Positions 28,434-36,183 of a stretch of DNA of 36,941 nucleotides are shown in pieces (the stretch's first letter is position 1; each line of letters starts with the position of its first letter). The notes beneath the pieces are model-generated. The model searched no databases. It was not told the origin of the DNA and worked only from the letters and a program-made list of their open reading frames with translations. The position numbers and the translations under genes were made by a program. Source of the stretch: a virus. Location of the stretch: the IMG/VR virus record IMGVR_UViG_3300047311_000244, positions 1 through 36,941 of that record. The stretch is one strand, 5' to 3'.

Positions 28434-29360
28434 GTGCAGCCCTACCCGCAACCGCAGTACCCGCAGCCCGGACCCGGCCCGCAGTACGGGCCGCCCCCGC
28501 CGCAGTACCAGCCCGGCCAGCCGGCGCCACAGTACGCGCCCCCGCAGCCGGCACCCGTCGCCCCGCAGCCCGGCACCGGCCGGTGGGCGGCACCCGAGGC
28601 CGCCCCCGACGGCGACCGCGTGACGGCCACCAGCCTCGACAACCACCTACTCATCGTGGTCGCCGACTCGCTGCACCCGTCATTCTTCGCCGGCCGGCCC
28701 GCCACGTACGACGCGCAGGGCACCGTGAAAGAGGCCGAAAAGCCGCCGTCGGACGCCATCAAGGTCAATGTGGTCGACCTCGACGACCGTGACCAGTACG
28801 GCCAGCCCGGCAAGACTTACATCGGCGTCATGTGGGGTGGCAAGGTGCTCGCCAAGGGACTCGCACGGCAGCTCGGCGTGCCCGTCCTCGCCCGGATGGG
28901 CAAGGGGCAGGCGCGCGGCGCGAACGCTGCGCCGGCCGTGCTGCTCGACCAGTCGGGCGACCCGTCGGCGTGTGCTCGGGCTGACGAGTTCGTGAACCGG
29001 CGGCCCAACTGGCAGGCCGAGCCGTCGACCGTGCCGGCCGCCCCCGTGGCGCCCCCGGCGCCGCTGGTGAACCCGTACCAGCCGCAGCCGTACCCGCAGG
29101 GCCAGCCGGCCCCGTACGGCCAGCCGCAGCCGGCCTACGCGCCGCAGGGCATGCCCCCGCAGTACGGTCAACCGGCGTTCGCGCCGCAGCCCGTCTACGG
29201 ACAGCAGCCGGCGCCGCAGTACGCCCAGCAGCCGGCCCCGGCCGGCTACCCGCCGCAGGGCGCCTACCAGCCCGGCACGGCCGGCCCCGGCTCGCCCGAG
29301 GCCGTCGCCGCGTACGGCAACGTCGCCCAGCAGCAGGCGCCGCAGTACTACCAGCAGTAG
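28434..29360 (+). CDS. Pro/Gln/Tyr-rich protein with central globular domain
   Basis: This 308-aa protein starts at a GTG with SD AGGGAAAG (28422-28429). Residues 1-50 and about 200-308 are low-complexity P/Q/Y/G/A (PQYPQPGPGPQYGPPPPQY-like units). A globular middle (about 60-195) reads LDNHLLIVVADSL, DAIKVNVVDLDD, TYIGVMWGGKVLAKGL and VPVLARMGKGQARG, a pattern I associate with actinophage single-strand-DNA-binding-like proteins; this is a weak assignment. The tails recall SSB-type flexible tails. It lies upstream of the replication genes. Confidence 0.6.
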   Translation: MQPYPQPQYPQPGPGPQYGPPPPQYQPGQPAPQYAPPQPAPVAPQPGTGRWAAPEAAPDGDRVTATSLDNHLLIVVADSLHPSFFAGRPATYDAQGTVKEAEKPPSDAIKVNVVDLDDRDQYGQPGKTYIGVMWGGKVLAKGLARQLGVPVLARMGKGQARGANAAPAVLLDQSGDPSACARADEFVNRRPNWQAEPSTVPAAPVAPPAPLVNPYQPQPYPQGQPAPYGQPQPAYAPQGMPPQYGQPAFAPQPVYGQQPAPQYAQQPAPAGYPPQGAYQPGTAGPGSPEAVAAYGNVAQQQAPQYYQQ

Positions 29361-29366
29361 CCCGGC

Positions 29367-29398
29367 GGCCGGCCGTCTCCACCTCGGGGCGGCCGGCC
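29367..29398 (+). terminator. Intergenic GC hairpin
   Basis: Arms GGCCGGCCG (29367-29375) and CGGCCGGCC (29390-29398) enclose a 14-nt loop; TCCCGCACA (29402-29410) and an SD follow, as after the hairpins at 21244 and 24654. Confidence 0.55.
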
Positions 29399-29425
29399 CC
29401 GTCCCGCACAACGAACGGAGCAGCA

Positions 29426-29509
29426 TTGAACGCCATGAAAGCCAAGGTGCTAATGCACCTGATCTACGTGAGTGCCGCTGTCGGCCTCACGATTTGGTTC
29501 ACCCGTTAG
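29426..29509 (+). CDS. Very small membrane peptide
   Basis: This 27-aa peptide starts at a TTG 5 nt behind GGAG (29417-29420); an ATG at 29435 would give 24 aa but is far from the SD. It has a basic start and one hydrophobic helix (VLMHLIYVSAAVGLTIWF). It is preceded by an intergenic hairpin and followed by a gene with its own SD. Small single-TM peptides often escape annotation; expression is unproven. Confidence 0.45.
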   Translation: MNAMKAKVLMHLIYVSAAVGLTIWFTR

Positions 29510-29527
29510 ACACCCGGAAGGATCACC

Positions 29528-31540
29528 ATGACCGACCCCAAGCGGCGCGACCCCGTGCCCGCCGACTACGACCCGGCGCACGCCGCGGCCGTCATCGAAA
29601 CCCTCGACCAGCACGGCGCCCGACTCGACGGCGCCCACCGCGTACTCAGTGACCACGAGGGCAAGCTCAACGGCCTCGACGAGCGGCTCGACGCGATGGA
29701 CGGCCGCCACCTCACCGCGGCCGAGCGTTTGCTCGAGCACCGGACCGAGCTCGACGAGCACGGCAAGCGGTTCGACCGGGTGGCCGAGGACTTGCGGCGA
29801 GACGTCGCCAGCCTCGACCACCACGACAAACGGCTCACCAAGCTCGCCGGCCGCGTCGACAACGCCAACCGGATCATCACCGAAACCCGCGGCGAGCTCA
29901 CCGGCCACCGTGCCGAGGTCACCAAACTCCGCGAGCTCGTCGTCGCCATCGACGATCACCAGACGGAACACTGTGGCAGCTTCCTCACCGCCACCAACCA
30001 CGTCAACGAGCTCACCGCCACCGTCAACGACCTCACGAACCACGTTCACCACATCGGCGACCGTCTCGACGCAGCCGAGGCGTACCGGCAACTCGGCGAC
30101 GACGAGGCCACGATCAGCCGCACCCGGTTCGCCAACGTGTCCGAGCTCGCCGAGACGATCTACGCCCGCGTACGCGCCGCCGACGCGTGGATGATGCAGG
30201 CGGTCGACCCGGCGCCCGTGGACGTCGCCAGCCATCACGCCCGGATCGCCGCCGTCCTCGCTACGGTGCACGCCACGCAGTGTGTCGACGACCGGCGGCG
30301 TGAGGATGAGTTGCGCGCGGCCGCCGACTCGCTCGACGAGTGGCGCGTCGAGATCGAGGCGTACGGCAAGCACCGGCGCCACCCCGGCGGCTACCGGTTC
30401 GAGCAGTGCCCGGCCGAGCCGTGCGTCAACCTGACTGAGCGCCGCCGGGCAGCCTACGAGCAGTCGCGCGGTACCGTGCCGACCCGCTCGACGTTCACCG
30501 ACGACGAGCTCGCCACCGTCCTCGACGTCCACCGCACCCGCCACGCCAAGAGCACGCACCGGGCGCTCGCCGAGTGCACCCTCGCCCCGTGCGTCGAGGT
30601 CGACCAGTTGAGCCGTGAGGCGTTCGCGCAGCGCGTCAGCCGGCAGCCCGGCGCCGGCTACGTCGCCCGGCCCGCCGGCAGCGCGTTCGCCACCGAGGCC
30701 GCCGACGCCATGCAAGCCGCCAGCAACCCGCCCAACGCCGCCGCGCTCGCCGAGGTCGCCGACGCGCACCGGGTGCACGGCATGCCCGGTGCCGCCGGCC
30801 ACCGCCAGGAATTCGCCGACTGCACGAACGGGCATTGCGCCAGCGTCACGCGCGCCATGCGCTACATCTACGCCAACTCGACGATCGGCCTGCGCTTCGC
30901 GATCATCAGTCACGCGATGAACGATCACGGCCTGTCGTTTTGGGCGTGCGAGGTTGAGCCGTGCTGTTCGGCCGACGCCGGCAACCGTGAGCAGTACGCC
31001 GGCACCGTCCGCATCGACCAGGACGAGGCGCGCGTCGAGATGCGCGTCGGTCCGGCCGTCGAGTTCCACGGCGGCCCCGGCATGGCCGTCCACATCGCCG
31101 CCGACGGTTCCACCGTCCACCAGGGCAAGGCCGCCGAGTGCACGGCGTCGGGCTGCATGCAGGCGCGCGCCGGCCGCGACGACTCGATGGCCGACATGGA
31201 AGCGGCCGCCATCGAGCAGGCTTGGACGGCGCACGCCGGCCATCACCGGCAGGGCGAACGGCCGTACGTCGGCCTCGACTCGTTTGAGGCGTGCATCATC
31301 GCCCCGTGCCGCGACATCGACGTGATGGCCCGTGTGGCGTACGCCGGTGAGCACTACGTCGCCGCAGCCGCCAACGACCTCGAGGCCGCGTGGAACATCC
31401 ACGGCGAGCACAAGCCGACCGACGGCCCGAGCTCGTTTGAGTCGTGCGACCTCATGCCGTGCTACGGCCTGTCGGTGGCCGATCGTGAGACGTTCGCCAG
31501 TGAGCGCGGCGAGCCCAACGACCCGCACCGGGAAGGCTGA
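29528..31540 (+). CDS. Coiled-coil protein with seven C-x4-C (probable zinc) modules
   Basis: This 670-aa protein starts at an ATG with SD GGAAGGA (29516-29522). Residues about 20-190 are a long charged coiled coil. From residue 285 a module repeats: one or two His, then often F-x2, then C-x4-C, then Arg/Tyr. Cys pairs lie at 294/299, 350/355, 432/437, 474/479, 538/543, 589/594 and 640/645, commonly with PC as the second Cys. His precedes each pair (for example 285, 339/344, 425, 467, 531, 572/573, 624/627). Each module could bind zinc. I know no family with this layout. It precedes four small genes and the replicative helicase. Confidence 0.75.
   Translation: MTDPKRRDPVPADYDPAHAAAVIETLDQHGARLDGAHRVLSDHEGKLNGLDERLDAMDGRHLTAAERLLEHRTELDEHGKRFDRVAEDLRRDVASLDHHDKRLTKLAGRVDNANRIITETRGELTGHRAEVTKLRELVVAIDDHQTEHCGSFLTATNHVNELTATVNDLTNHVHHIGDRLDAAEAYRQLGDDEATISRTRFANVSELAETIYARVRAADAWMMQAVDPAPVDVASHHARIAAVLATVHATQCVDDRRREDELRAAADSLDEWRVEIEAYGKHRRHPGGYRFEQCPAEPCVNLTERRRAAYEQSRGTVPTRSTFTDDELATVLDVHRTRHAKSTHRALAECTLAPCVEVDQLSREAFAQRVSRQPGAGYVARPAGSAFATEAADAMQAASNPPNAAALAEVADAHRVHGMPGAAGHRQEFADCTNGHCASVTRAMRYIYANSTIGLRFAIISHAMNDHGLSFWACEVEPCCSADAGNREQYAGTVRIDQDEARVEMRVGPAVEFHGGPGMAVHIAADGSTVHQGKAAECTASGCMQARAGRDDSMADMEAAAIEQAWTAHAGHHRQGERPYVGLDSFEACIIAPCRDIDVMARVAYAGEHYVAAAANDLEAAWNIHGEHKPTDGPSSFESCDLMPCYGLSVADRETFASERGEPNDPHREG
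30377..31475 (+). repeat. Seven degenerate H/C-x4-C coding modules
   Basis: The modules lie inside the 670-aa gene with spacings of 56, 82, 42, 64, 51 and 51 residues between successive first Cys. Similarity is at protein level (His, Phe, C-x4-C, Arg) and not visible as a DNA repeat, so the duplication is old or under selection for the metal-binding residues. Confidence 0.6.
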
Positions 31541-31542
31541 CC

Positions 31543-31821
31543 GTGACGACGCTCGAGATCACGGTCAAGTTCGACCGCATCGGCCGCTACCGGCCGGCCG
31601 ACATCGTGCTCGACGTGCCGGCCGGCCTCGACCCCGAGGCACTCGCCGGCCGCATCGAGGATGGCGTCGTGGACTACGCCGTTCAGTTCATCGTCTCTAA
31701 CGAGTTCAACGTCGACCTCGTGGACGGCGACAGCAACGGCGGCCGCGTGCTCATCGGTGGCGGCCGGTTCGGTGGCGGTACCTGGCAAGTCACTGCGAGC
31801 AAAGAGGATGGCACCCCATGA
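31543..31821 (+). CDS. Small beta-rich protein, unknown
   Basis: This 92-aa protein starts at a GTG with SD GGAAGG (31530-31535) inside the end of the 670-aa gene. It alternates strands (LEITVKFDRIGRYRPADIVLDV; YAVQFIVSNEFNVDLVDG; GGTWQVTASKED). No Cys. The next gene overlaps by 4 nt, so a translational unit runs from 29528 to 32784. Function unknown. Confidence 0.6.
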   Translation: MTTLEITVKFDRIGRYRPADIVLDVPAGLDPEALAGRIEDGVVDYAVQFIVSNEFNVDLVDGDSNGGRVLIGGGRFGGGTWQVTASKEDGTP

Positions 31822-32171
31822 CCGAGGGCAAGACCGTCGGCAACTTCAATGGCGACGTACCCGTGGCCAAGATCGTCGTCACGTTCGTCAACTCCGAGCG
31901 CGCCCCCATCAACATCGAGATTCCCGAGCTACTCACCGGCGGCATCGACACCGTGAAAATCTCGATGGCCATCATGTCCCTCGTCACCGGCGCCACCGCG
32001 GCCCCCGTAGGCCAGCACGGCACCGGCGTCGTGTACTTCCCCGAGGGACGCCGGCCGGCGTACGAGCGGTTCGTGTGGGCGCGCGCCAGCGAGCTCGACC
32101 CCGAGCCGCCGTCGACCGGCCTCAAGGACACCGTGTCGTTCCACCCCGACGACCTCGAGGGCGGCGAGTGA
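31818..32171 (+). CDS. Small beta-rich protein, unknown
   Basis: This 117-aa protein starts at an ATG overlapping the previous stop. It has strands (VAKIVVTFVNSERAPINIEIPELL), a Met/Ala-rich segment (VKISMAIMSLVTGATAAP) that is moderately hydrophobic, and an acidic end. It shares one base with the next start. No family recognised. Confidence 0.6.
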   Translation: MTEGKTVGNFNGDVPVAKIVVTFVNSERAPINIEIPELLTGGIDTVKISMAIMSLVTGATAAPVGQHGTGVVYFPEGRRPAYERFVWARASELDPEPPSTGLKDTVSFHPDDLEGGE

Positions 32172-32527
32172 TGGCCGTCGACCCGCTCGACCGCAAGCAG
32201 CCCGAAACCGATGAGGAGTTTGCCACCCGCCGGTTCGTCGAGCGCGTCAGCGCTCGCGGCGCCGGCTGGACGCGAGCCACGCTCACCAAGGCGCTCACTG
32301 ACGCATACGCGCCCATCCCCGCCGAGCCGGCCCACGACACCGTGCTCACCATCGGTGGGCATCTGTTCGCGTTCGTGACGTTCGAGGCGACCGGGTGGAA
32401 AGAGGCCGGTTGGGGCATGGTCGGACATAACAAGCTCATGCAGTGGCGCGAGCTCGTCGAGTTCGCCCGCACCCAAGAGGCCGAGATCACCGTCGTGTGC
32501 ATCGTCCCGGCCGAGCCGCCGGCATGA
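32171..32527 (+). CDS. Small alpha/beta protein, unknown
   Basis: This 118-aa protein starts at an ATG sharing one base with the previous stop. It has an acidic N-terminal helix (ETDEEFATRRFVERVSARG), a strand TVLTIGGHLFAFVTFEA and a final helix-strand (LVEFARTQEAEITVVCIVP). The next gene overlaps by 4 nt. No family recognised. Confidence 0.6.
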   Translation: MAVDPLDRKQPETDEEFATRRFVERVSARGAGWTRATLTKALTDAYAPIPAEPAHDTVLTIGGHLFAFVTFEATGWKEAGWGMVGHNKLMQWRELVEFARTQEAEITVVCIVPAEPPA

Positions 32528-32784
32528 GCGCCACCGTCGTACACGTCGTGTTCGCGGACACGAGCATGGGGCCGCTCGTGCTACCCGGCGCCCTCGGCGC
32601 CGTCCTCGGCCGGCCGCTATCCCTCGCCGAGCATGTCGAGGTCGAGCTCGCCCTACGCGTACCCGGCTACATGGACGTCGAGTGCGGCCGGGCCGCCCCG
32701 ACCGAGACGGGCGTCGGCACCTTGCGCTCGGGCGCCAAGGGCGACAACGTGCACCCGTTCCGATGGGCGCGCATCACGCACTAG
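32524..32784 (+). CDS. Small protein, unknown
   Basis: This 86-aa protein starts at an ATG overlapping the previous stop. It has hydrophobic strands (TVVHVVFADTSMGPLVLPG) and an acidic helix (SLAEHVEVELALRVPGYM). It closes the coupled group that began at 29528; a 12-bp hairpin follows. Function unknown. Confidence 0.55.
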   Translation: MSATVVHVVFADTSMGPLVLPGALGAVLGRPLSLAEHVEVELALRVPGYMDVECGRAAPTETGVGTLRSGAKGDNVHPFRWARITH

Positions 32785-32801
32785 CTCGACCCGCGCCACC
32801 A

Positions 32802-32835
32802 CGCGGCCCGACCGTCACCACGAGGTCGGGCCGCG
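32802..32835 (+). terminator. Intergenic GC hairpin with 12-bp stem
   Basis: Arms CGCGGCCCGACC (32802-32813) and GGTCGGGCCGCG (32824-32835) pair perfectly around a 10-nt loop. No T-run follows. It separates the small coupled genes from the helicase-primase gene. Confidence 0.6.
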
Positions 32836-32866
32836 CCCGTCCAACGCCCGCCATCGACGCCGAGGA

Positions 32867-35188
32867 ATGAGCCGCCCAGTGACACCCGAAATCGAAGCCG
32901 CACACGCATGGCTCGCGGCCGGCTGCACACCCGTCCCCATCCGTCTCGACGGCACCAAGGCACCCCTCGTCAACTGGCGAGAGCTCACCGGCGGCGTACC
33001 GCCCGGCCGTGACCCGTTCCTCGACTTCACAGGCCACGAGGGCGTCGCCATCGTGTGCGGCGCCGCGAGCGCGAATCTCGAAATGCTCGAAATCGAAGGC
33101 ACCGGAATCCGCGAGGGCATCGACGTCCAGCTCGCCGCGCTCGCCGACGCCGCCGGAATCCGTGAGCTGCTCGACCGGGTGGCGGCCGGCTACTACGAGA
33201 TGTCGCCCAAAGGCGGCGTGCACATGTTCTACCGCGTCAGCGACGAGCCGGTGCCCGGCAACATCAAACTCGCCGAACGGCCCGCCCGCGACGACGAGCT
33301 CACCCCGGCCGAGGCCGAACGCAAAGCCAAAGGGCTCACGCCCAAGCGCACCCTCATCGAAACGCGAGGGCAGGGCGGCTACGTCATCGTCGCCCCCACC
33401 CGCGCGGAAGCCTCGGACCCGGCCGGCCCCTACGGTCAACAACCGTGGTCCTACCGGTGGGGGTCGCCGGCCACCATCGCGACCATCACCGCGGCCGAAC
33501 GGCGCGAGCTACACGCCCTCTGTCGTTCCATGCACGTCGCGCCGCCCGAACGTACCGGCGCCGGCGTTTCTGATCGCCAACCGTCAATACCCGGCATTGA
33601 GGGCGAGCGGCCCGGCGACGTGTTCGCCCGAACAACCACATGGGCCGCCATCCTCGAGCCGCACGGCTGGCGACAGCTCTACGTCCACGGCGGCAAAACC
33701 TATTGGTGCCGGCCCGGCAAAACCTCCGGGGTATCCGCCACCACCACCGACGACGGCCCCGGCGACCCCGGCGGACTGTACGTCTTCTCGAGCTCCACCT
33801 CGTTCAACCCGGAGGAGCTCTACACCAAGTTCGGCGCCATGGCCCACCTCGAGCACGGCGGCGACATGCGCGCCGCGGGCGGCGCGCTCGGCGGCCCCCC
33901 ACCCCTCTCCAGCGACTTTTTCGGCACGTGGCGCGCGCCACAACCGCCCACCGCGGCTGCCGTGAGCAACGCCAGCGGCCCGCCGGCCGGCAACCCTGAC
34001 AACCCGTGGCAGGCCGCCCGAGACCGGCTGTACGGCCGAATGCGCACCACCGCCACCATCGACGACCGGACGCTACCCCGCTACATCGTCGACGGATGGC
34101 TCAAGTACGACGAAATCGCGCAGATCATCGGCGCATCCGGCTCAATGAAATCCTTTGCAGCCATCGACCTCGCCGCAGCCATCGCCACCGGCATCCCATG
34201 GCACGGCGCCACCGTCGAACGCCACGGCGTCATGTTCGTCGCCGCCGAGGGCGGCTCGGGCATCCGCAAACGGCTACGCGCATGGGAGAAACACCACGAA
34301 CGCCGAGCCGACGGAATGCTCATCCTCGACGAGCCCGTACAGATAGCCACCCGACTCGGCCGCGGCCTACAACCGTCAATCGAATGGCAAGCACTCGCGC
34401 AAATCGTCTACGAGACGAAAACGCGAGTCCTATTCGTCGACACCCAAGCACGCAGCACCGTCGGAATCAACGAAAACGACAACAGCGAAATGGGCGTCGT
34501 GTTCGATGCCGTCGACCAGCTGCGCCGCGCGGTCCGCAATCAACCCGACGGCCACGAGGTCACCGTCGTACTCATCCACCACACCGGAAAGGCCGGCGCC
34601 GAGGGGCGTGGCGCATCGGCCATGTACGCCGCCGTAAACACCGAATTGCGCGTGGCCAAGAAAAAGGTTGGCCACGAAACCGGCATCACCGTCAGCAACT
34701 CCAAAAACAAAGACGACGAGGAAGCCGCGGCCGTCTACCTCACCGCGCAAATCGTCAGCTTGGAACCGGCCGACCTCACACACGACGGCGGCGTGCGCCA
34801 GAGCGACGAGGCCACCTCGAGCGTCGTCCTCATGCCGTCCCGCTGGCGGCCGCCGCGCGACGACCTCTCGGGCGGCCGCACGGCCGACGTGCCCGAGGCA
34901 TCGCAGTCCGTCGAGGCCGTGCTCGAGGCGTTCGACCGCATCGGCGGCGACGGCCGACAGAGCTCGACCAAGGGCGAGATTCGCGCCGTGCTGGCCAGCA
35001 TGCCCAAGACGACGTTCTACGACTCGTGGAACGCTGCCAGGGCGCGCCACCTCATCGCCAACGGCGCGCCAGGAAAGGGCGACTGGCGGCTCACGGACAC
35101 CGGCCGAACCCTTGTGGATCATGCCCCGGAATCCGTGACCGGAGTCGCGTCAACGGCCGTCCGGAATTCCGGAGATTCCGGGTCATGA
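32867..35188 (+). CDS. Prim-pol / replicative helicase fusion
   Basis: This 773-aa protein combines two domains. The N-terminal primase-polymerase domain (about 8-215) shows AAHAWLAAGCTPVPI, a LEMLEIEG segment at 71-78 where the metal ligands are expected, and SPKGGVHMFYR at 113-123. The C-terminal RecA/RepA-like helicase (about 400-640) has Walker A GASGSMKS (422-429), Walker B VLFVDT (521-526) and VVLIHHTGK (567-575). A winged-helix-like end (about 680-755) may bind DNA. It would unwind and prime replication. The ATG 32867 lacks a spaced SD; GTG 32879 is an alternative behind GAGGA. Confidence 0.85.
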   Translation: MSRPVTPEIEAAHAWLAAGCTPVPIRLDGTKAPLVNWRELTGGVPPGRDPFLDFTGHEGVAIVCGAASANLEMLEIEGTGIREGIDVQLAALADAAGIRELLDRVAAGYYEMSPKGGVHMFYRVSDEPVPGNIKLAERPARDDELTPAEAERKAKGLTPKRTLIETRGQGGYVIVAPTRAEASDPAGPYGQQPWSYRWGSPATIATITAAERRELHALCRSMHVAPPERTGAGVSDRQPSIPGIEGERPGDVFARTTTWAAILEPHGWRQLYVHGGKTYWCRPGKTSGVSATTTDDGPGDPGGLYVFSSSTSFNPEELYTKFGAMAHLEHGGDMRAAGGALGGPPPLSSDFFGTWRAPQPPTAAAVSNASGPPAGNPDNPWQAARDRLYGRMRTTATIDDRTLPRYIVDGWLKYDEIAQIIGASGSMKSFAAIDLAAAIATGIPWHGATVERHGVMFVAAEGGSGIRKRLRAWEKHHERRADGMLILDEPVQIATRLGRGLQPSIEWQALAQIVYETKTRVLFVDTQARSTVGINENDNSEMGVVFDAVDQLRRAVRNQPDGHEVTVVLIHHTGKAGAEGRGASAMYAAVNTELRVAKKKVGHETGITVSNSKNKDDEEAAAVYLTAQIVSLEPADLTHDGGVRQSDEATSSVVLMPSRWRPPRDDLSGGRTADVPEASQSVEAVLEAFDRIGGDGRQSSTKGEIRAVLASMPKTTFYDSWNAARARHLIANGAPGKGDWRLTDTGRTLVDHAPESVTGVASTAVRNSGDSGS

Positions 35189-35303
35189 TCCAATCCTGTG
35201 AGCTGCGATATTCCGGCGATTCCGGTTCCGTCCGGCCGGTGGGTCCGAGAGATTCCGGGTTTTCCGGCCGGACCGCCCCTATAAGGGGGCGGCCGGAAAC
35301 CGG
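35126..35303 (+). other. Candidate replication origin: ATTCCGG iterons and large hairpin
   Basis: ATTCCGG occurs at 35166, 35175, 35210, 35219 and 35252, with an inverted copy at 35126 and a variant TTTCCGG at 35261. Two pairs are spaced exactly 9 nt apart. A 10-bp inverted repeat, TTTCCGGCCG (35261-35270) and CGGCCGGAAA (35290-35299), with inner CCCC/GGGG pairs closes the region around TATAAG. It lies directly after the helicase-primase gene, overlapping its end. The location and iterons suit an origin; a terminator is the alternative. Confidence 0.45.
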
Positions 35304-35342
35304 ACTCGGACTAGAACAAGATCACGACGAGGGGCGGCCGAC

Positions 35343-35855
35343 ATGACGGCCATGGAGACGCCCGAGCCACTTTCCACGCCCATCGCCATCCGCTACGGCG
35401 TGTGGCTCATCGCCGGCACTCTCGTCGCCGACCCGTACCCGTGCCGCTGCACGCCACCCTGCCGGACCAAAGGCGAGCGAACATGCCCATGCATCGGCCG
35501 GACCGACCTCGGCCACGTCCCCCCGTCATGCTGCGCAGCTATCGCCGCCAAGTCGACCGCATGGCGGGCAACCACGCTGACCACCGTGGCGCCCGTTCCT
35601 CGCCGATGGGCAGCGCCGGCCCACCACTGGCACGCGCCGGCCGAGCCGCTCGGCGCCGACATTCGGCGGCCGCCACGCTGGGCGGCGCCCATCACCGAGC
35701 AGCAACACGATTGGGCGTGGCCAATCCGCGTCCTCGAGCCGTGGCAGCGCCAAAGCCGCCATCCTCATCCCGGCGAGGCCGATTGCGACATTTGCGGCGA
35801 GCTCTTGGCCGAGCAGCTCGTCAGGCAGGGATACACAACCCATGTCGGGTGCTGA
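35343..35855 (+). CDS. Cys-rich protein, probable zinc-binding
   Basis: This 170-aa protein starts at an ATG with SD GAGGGG (35330-35335). The N-terminal half has a dense Cys cluster (CRCTPPCRTKGERTCPCIG; SCCA), the C-terminal end DCDICGELL and THVGC. At least two zinc sites are likely. The middle is Trp/Pro/His-rich. It overlaps the next start by 14 nt. Function unknown. Confidence 0.6.
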   Translation: MTAMETPEPLSTPIAIRYGVWLIAGTLVADPYPCRCTPPCRTKGERTCPCIGRTDLGHVPPSCCAAIAAKSTAWRATTLTTVAPVPRRWAAPAHHWHAPAEPLGADIRRPPRWAAPITEQQHDWAWPIRVLEPWQRQSRHPHPGEADCDICGELLAEQLVRQGYTTHVGC

Positions 35856-36183
35856 CATCTGGCCGAGCCGCCCGGCCCGCCCGGCGGCGTGCAAATGCGG
35901 CGCCGCCATCATCGCCGGACTCGCCGAGGGCATCCCCGAGCGAGTCGACATCGACGCCCTCACCCCGGAGGGCGAATACGTCGCACTTTGCGCCGGCCGC
36001 CAAACATTCGAGCTATTCCGAGGCGTATTGACAATTCGCGACCAATTCCGCATTAAATCGAAACCCAAAGGGCCGATATTCGCAAGCCACAAATGCAATA
36101 CGCGAATTCGCCCCCAATTCCGCAAGCCGCTTTCAACTCCTCACCTGAAACCGGAGTACGAAAATGACGAACCCCCATTCTGA
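35842..36183 (+). CDS. Small protein with CKCG motif
   Basis: This 113-aa protein starts at ATG 35842 inside the end of the previous gene. It has ACKCGAAIIAGLAEG and, later, GEYVALCAGRQTFEL, a pattern seen in small actinophage proteins of unknown function. The second half (from about 36000) is lower in GC and uses more A/T-ending codons than the first. It overlaps the HTH gene by 20 nt. Confidence 0.6.
   Translation: MSGADIWPSRPARPAACKCGAAIIAGLAEGIPERVDIDALTPEGEYVALCAGRQTFELFRGVLTIRDQFRIKSKPKGPIFASHKCNTRIRPQFRKPLSTPHLKPEYENDEPPF

Noticed and set aside
29450-31528. 692-codon open frame on the minus strand opposite the 670-aa gene
   Set aside because: It mirrors a + strand gene with good SD, coupling and domain structure. 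Long antisense frames are expected at this GC content; the translation is Val/Gly/Arg/Asp-rich without domains.
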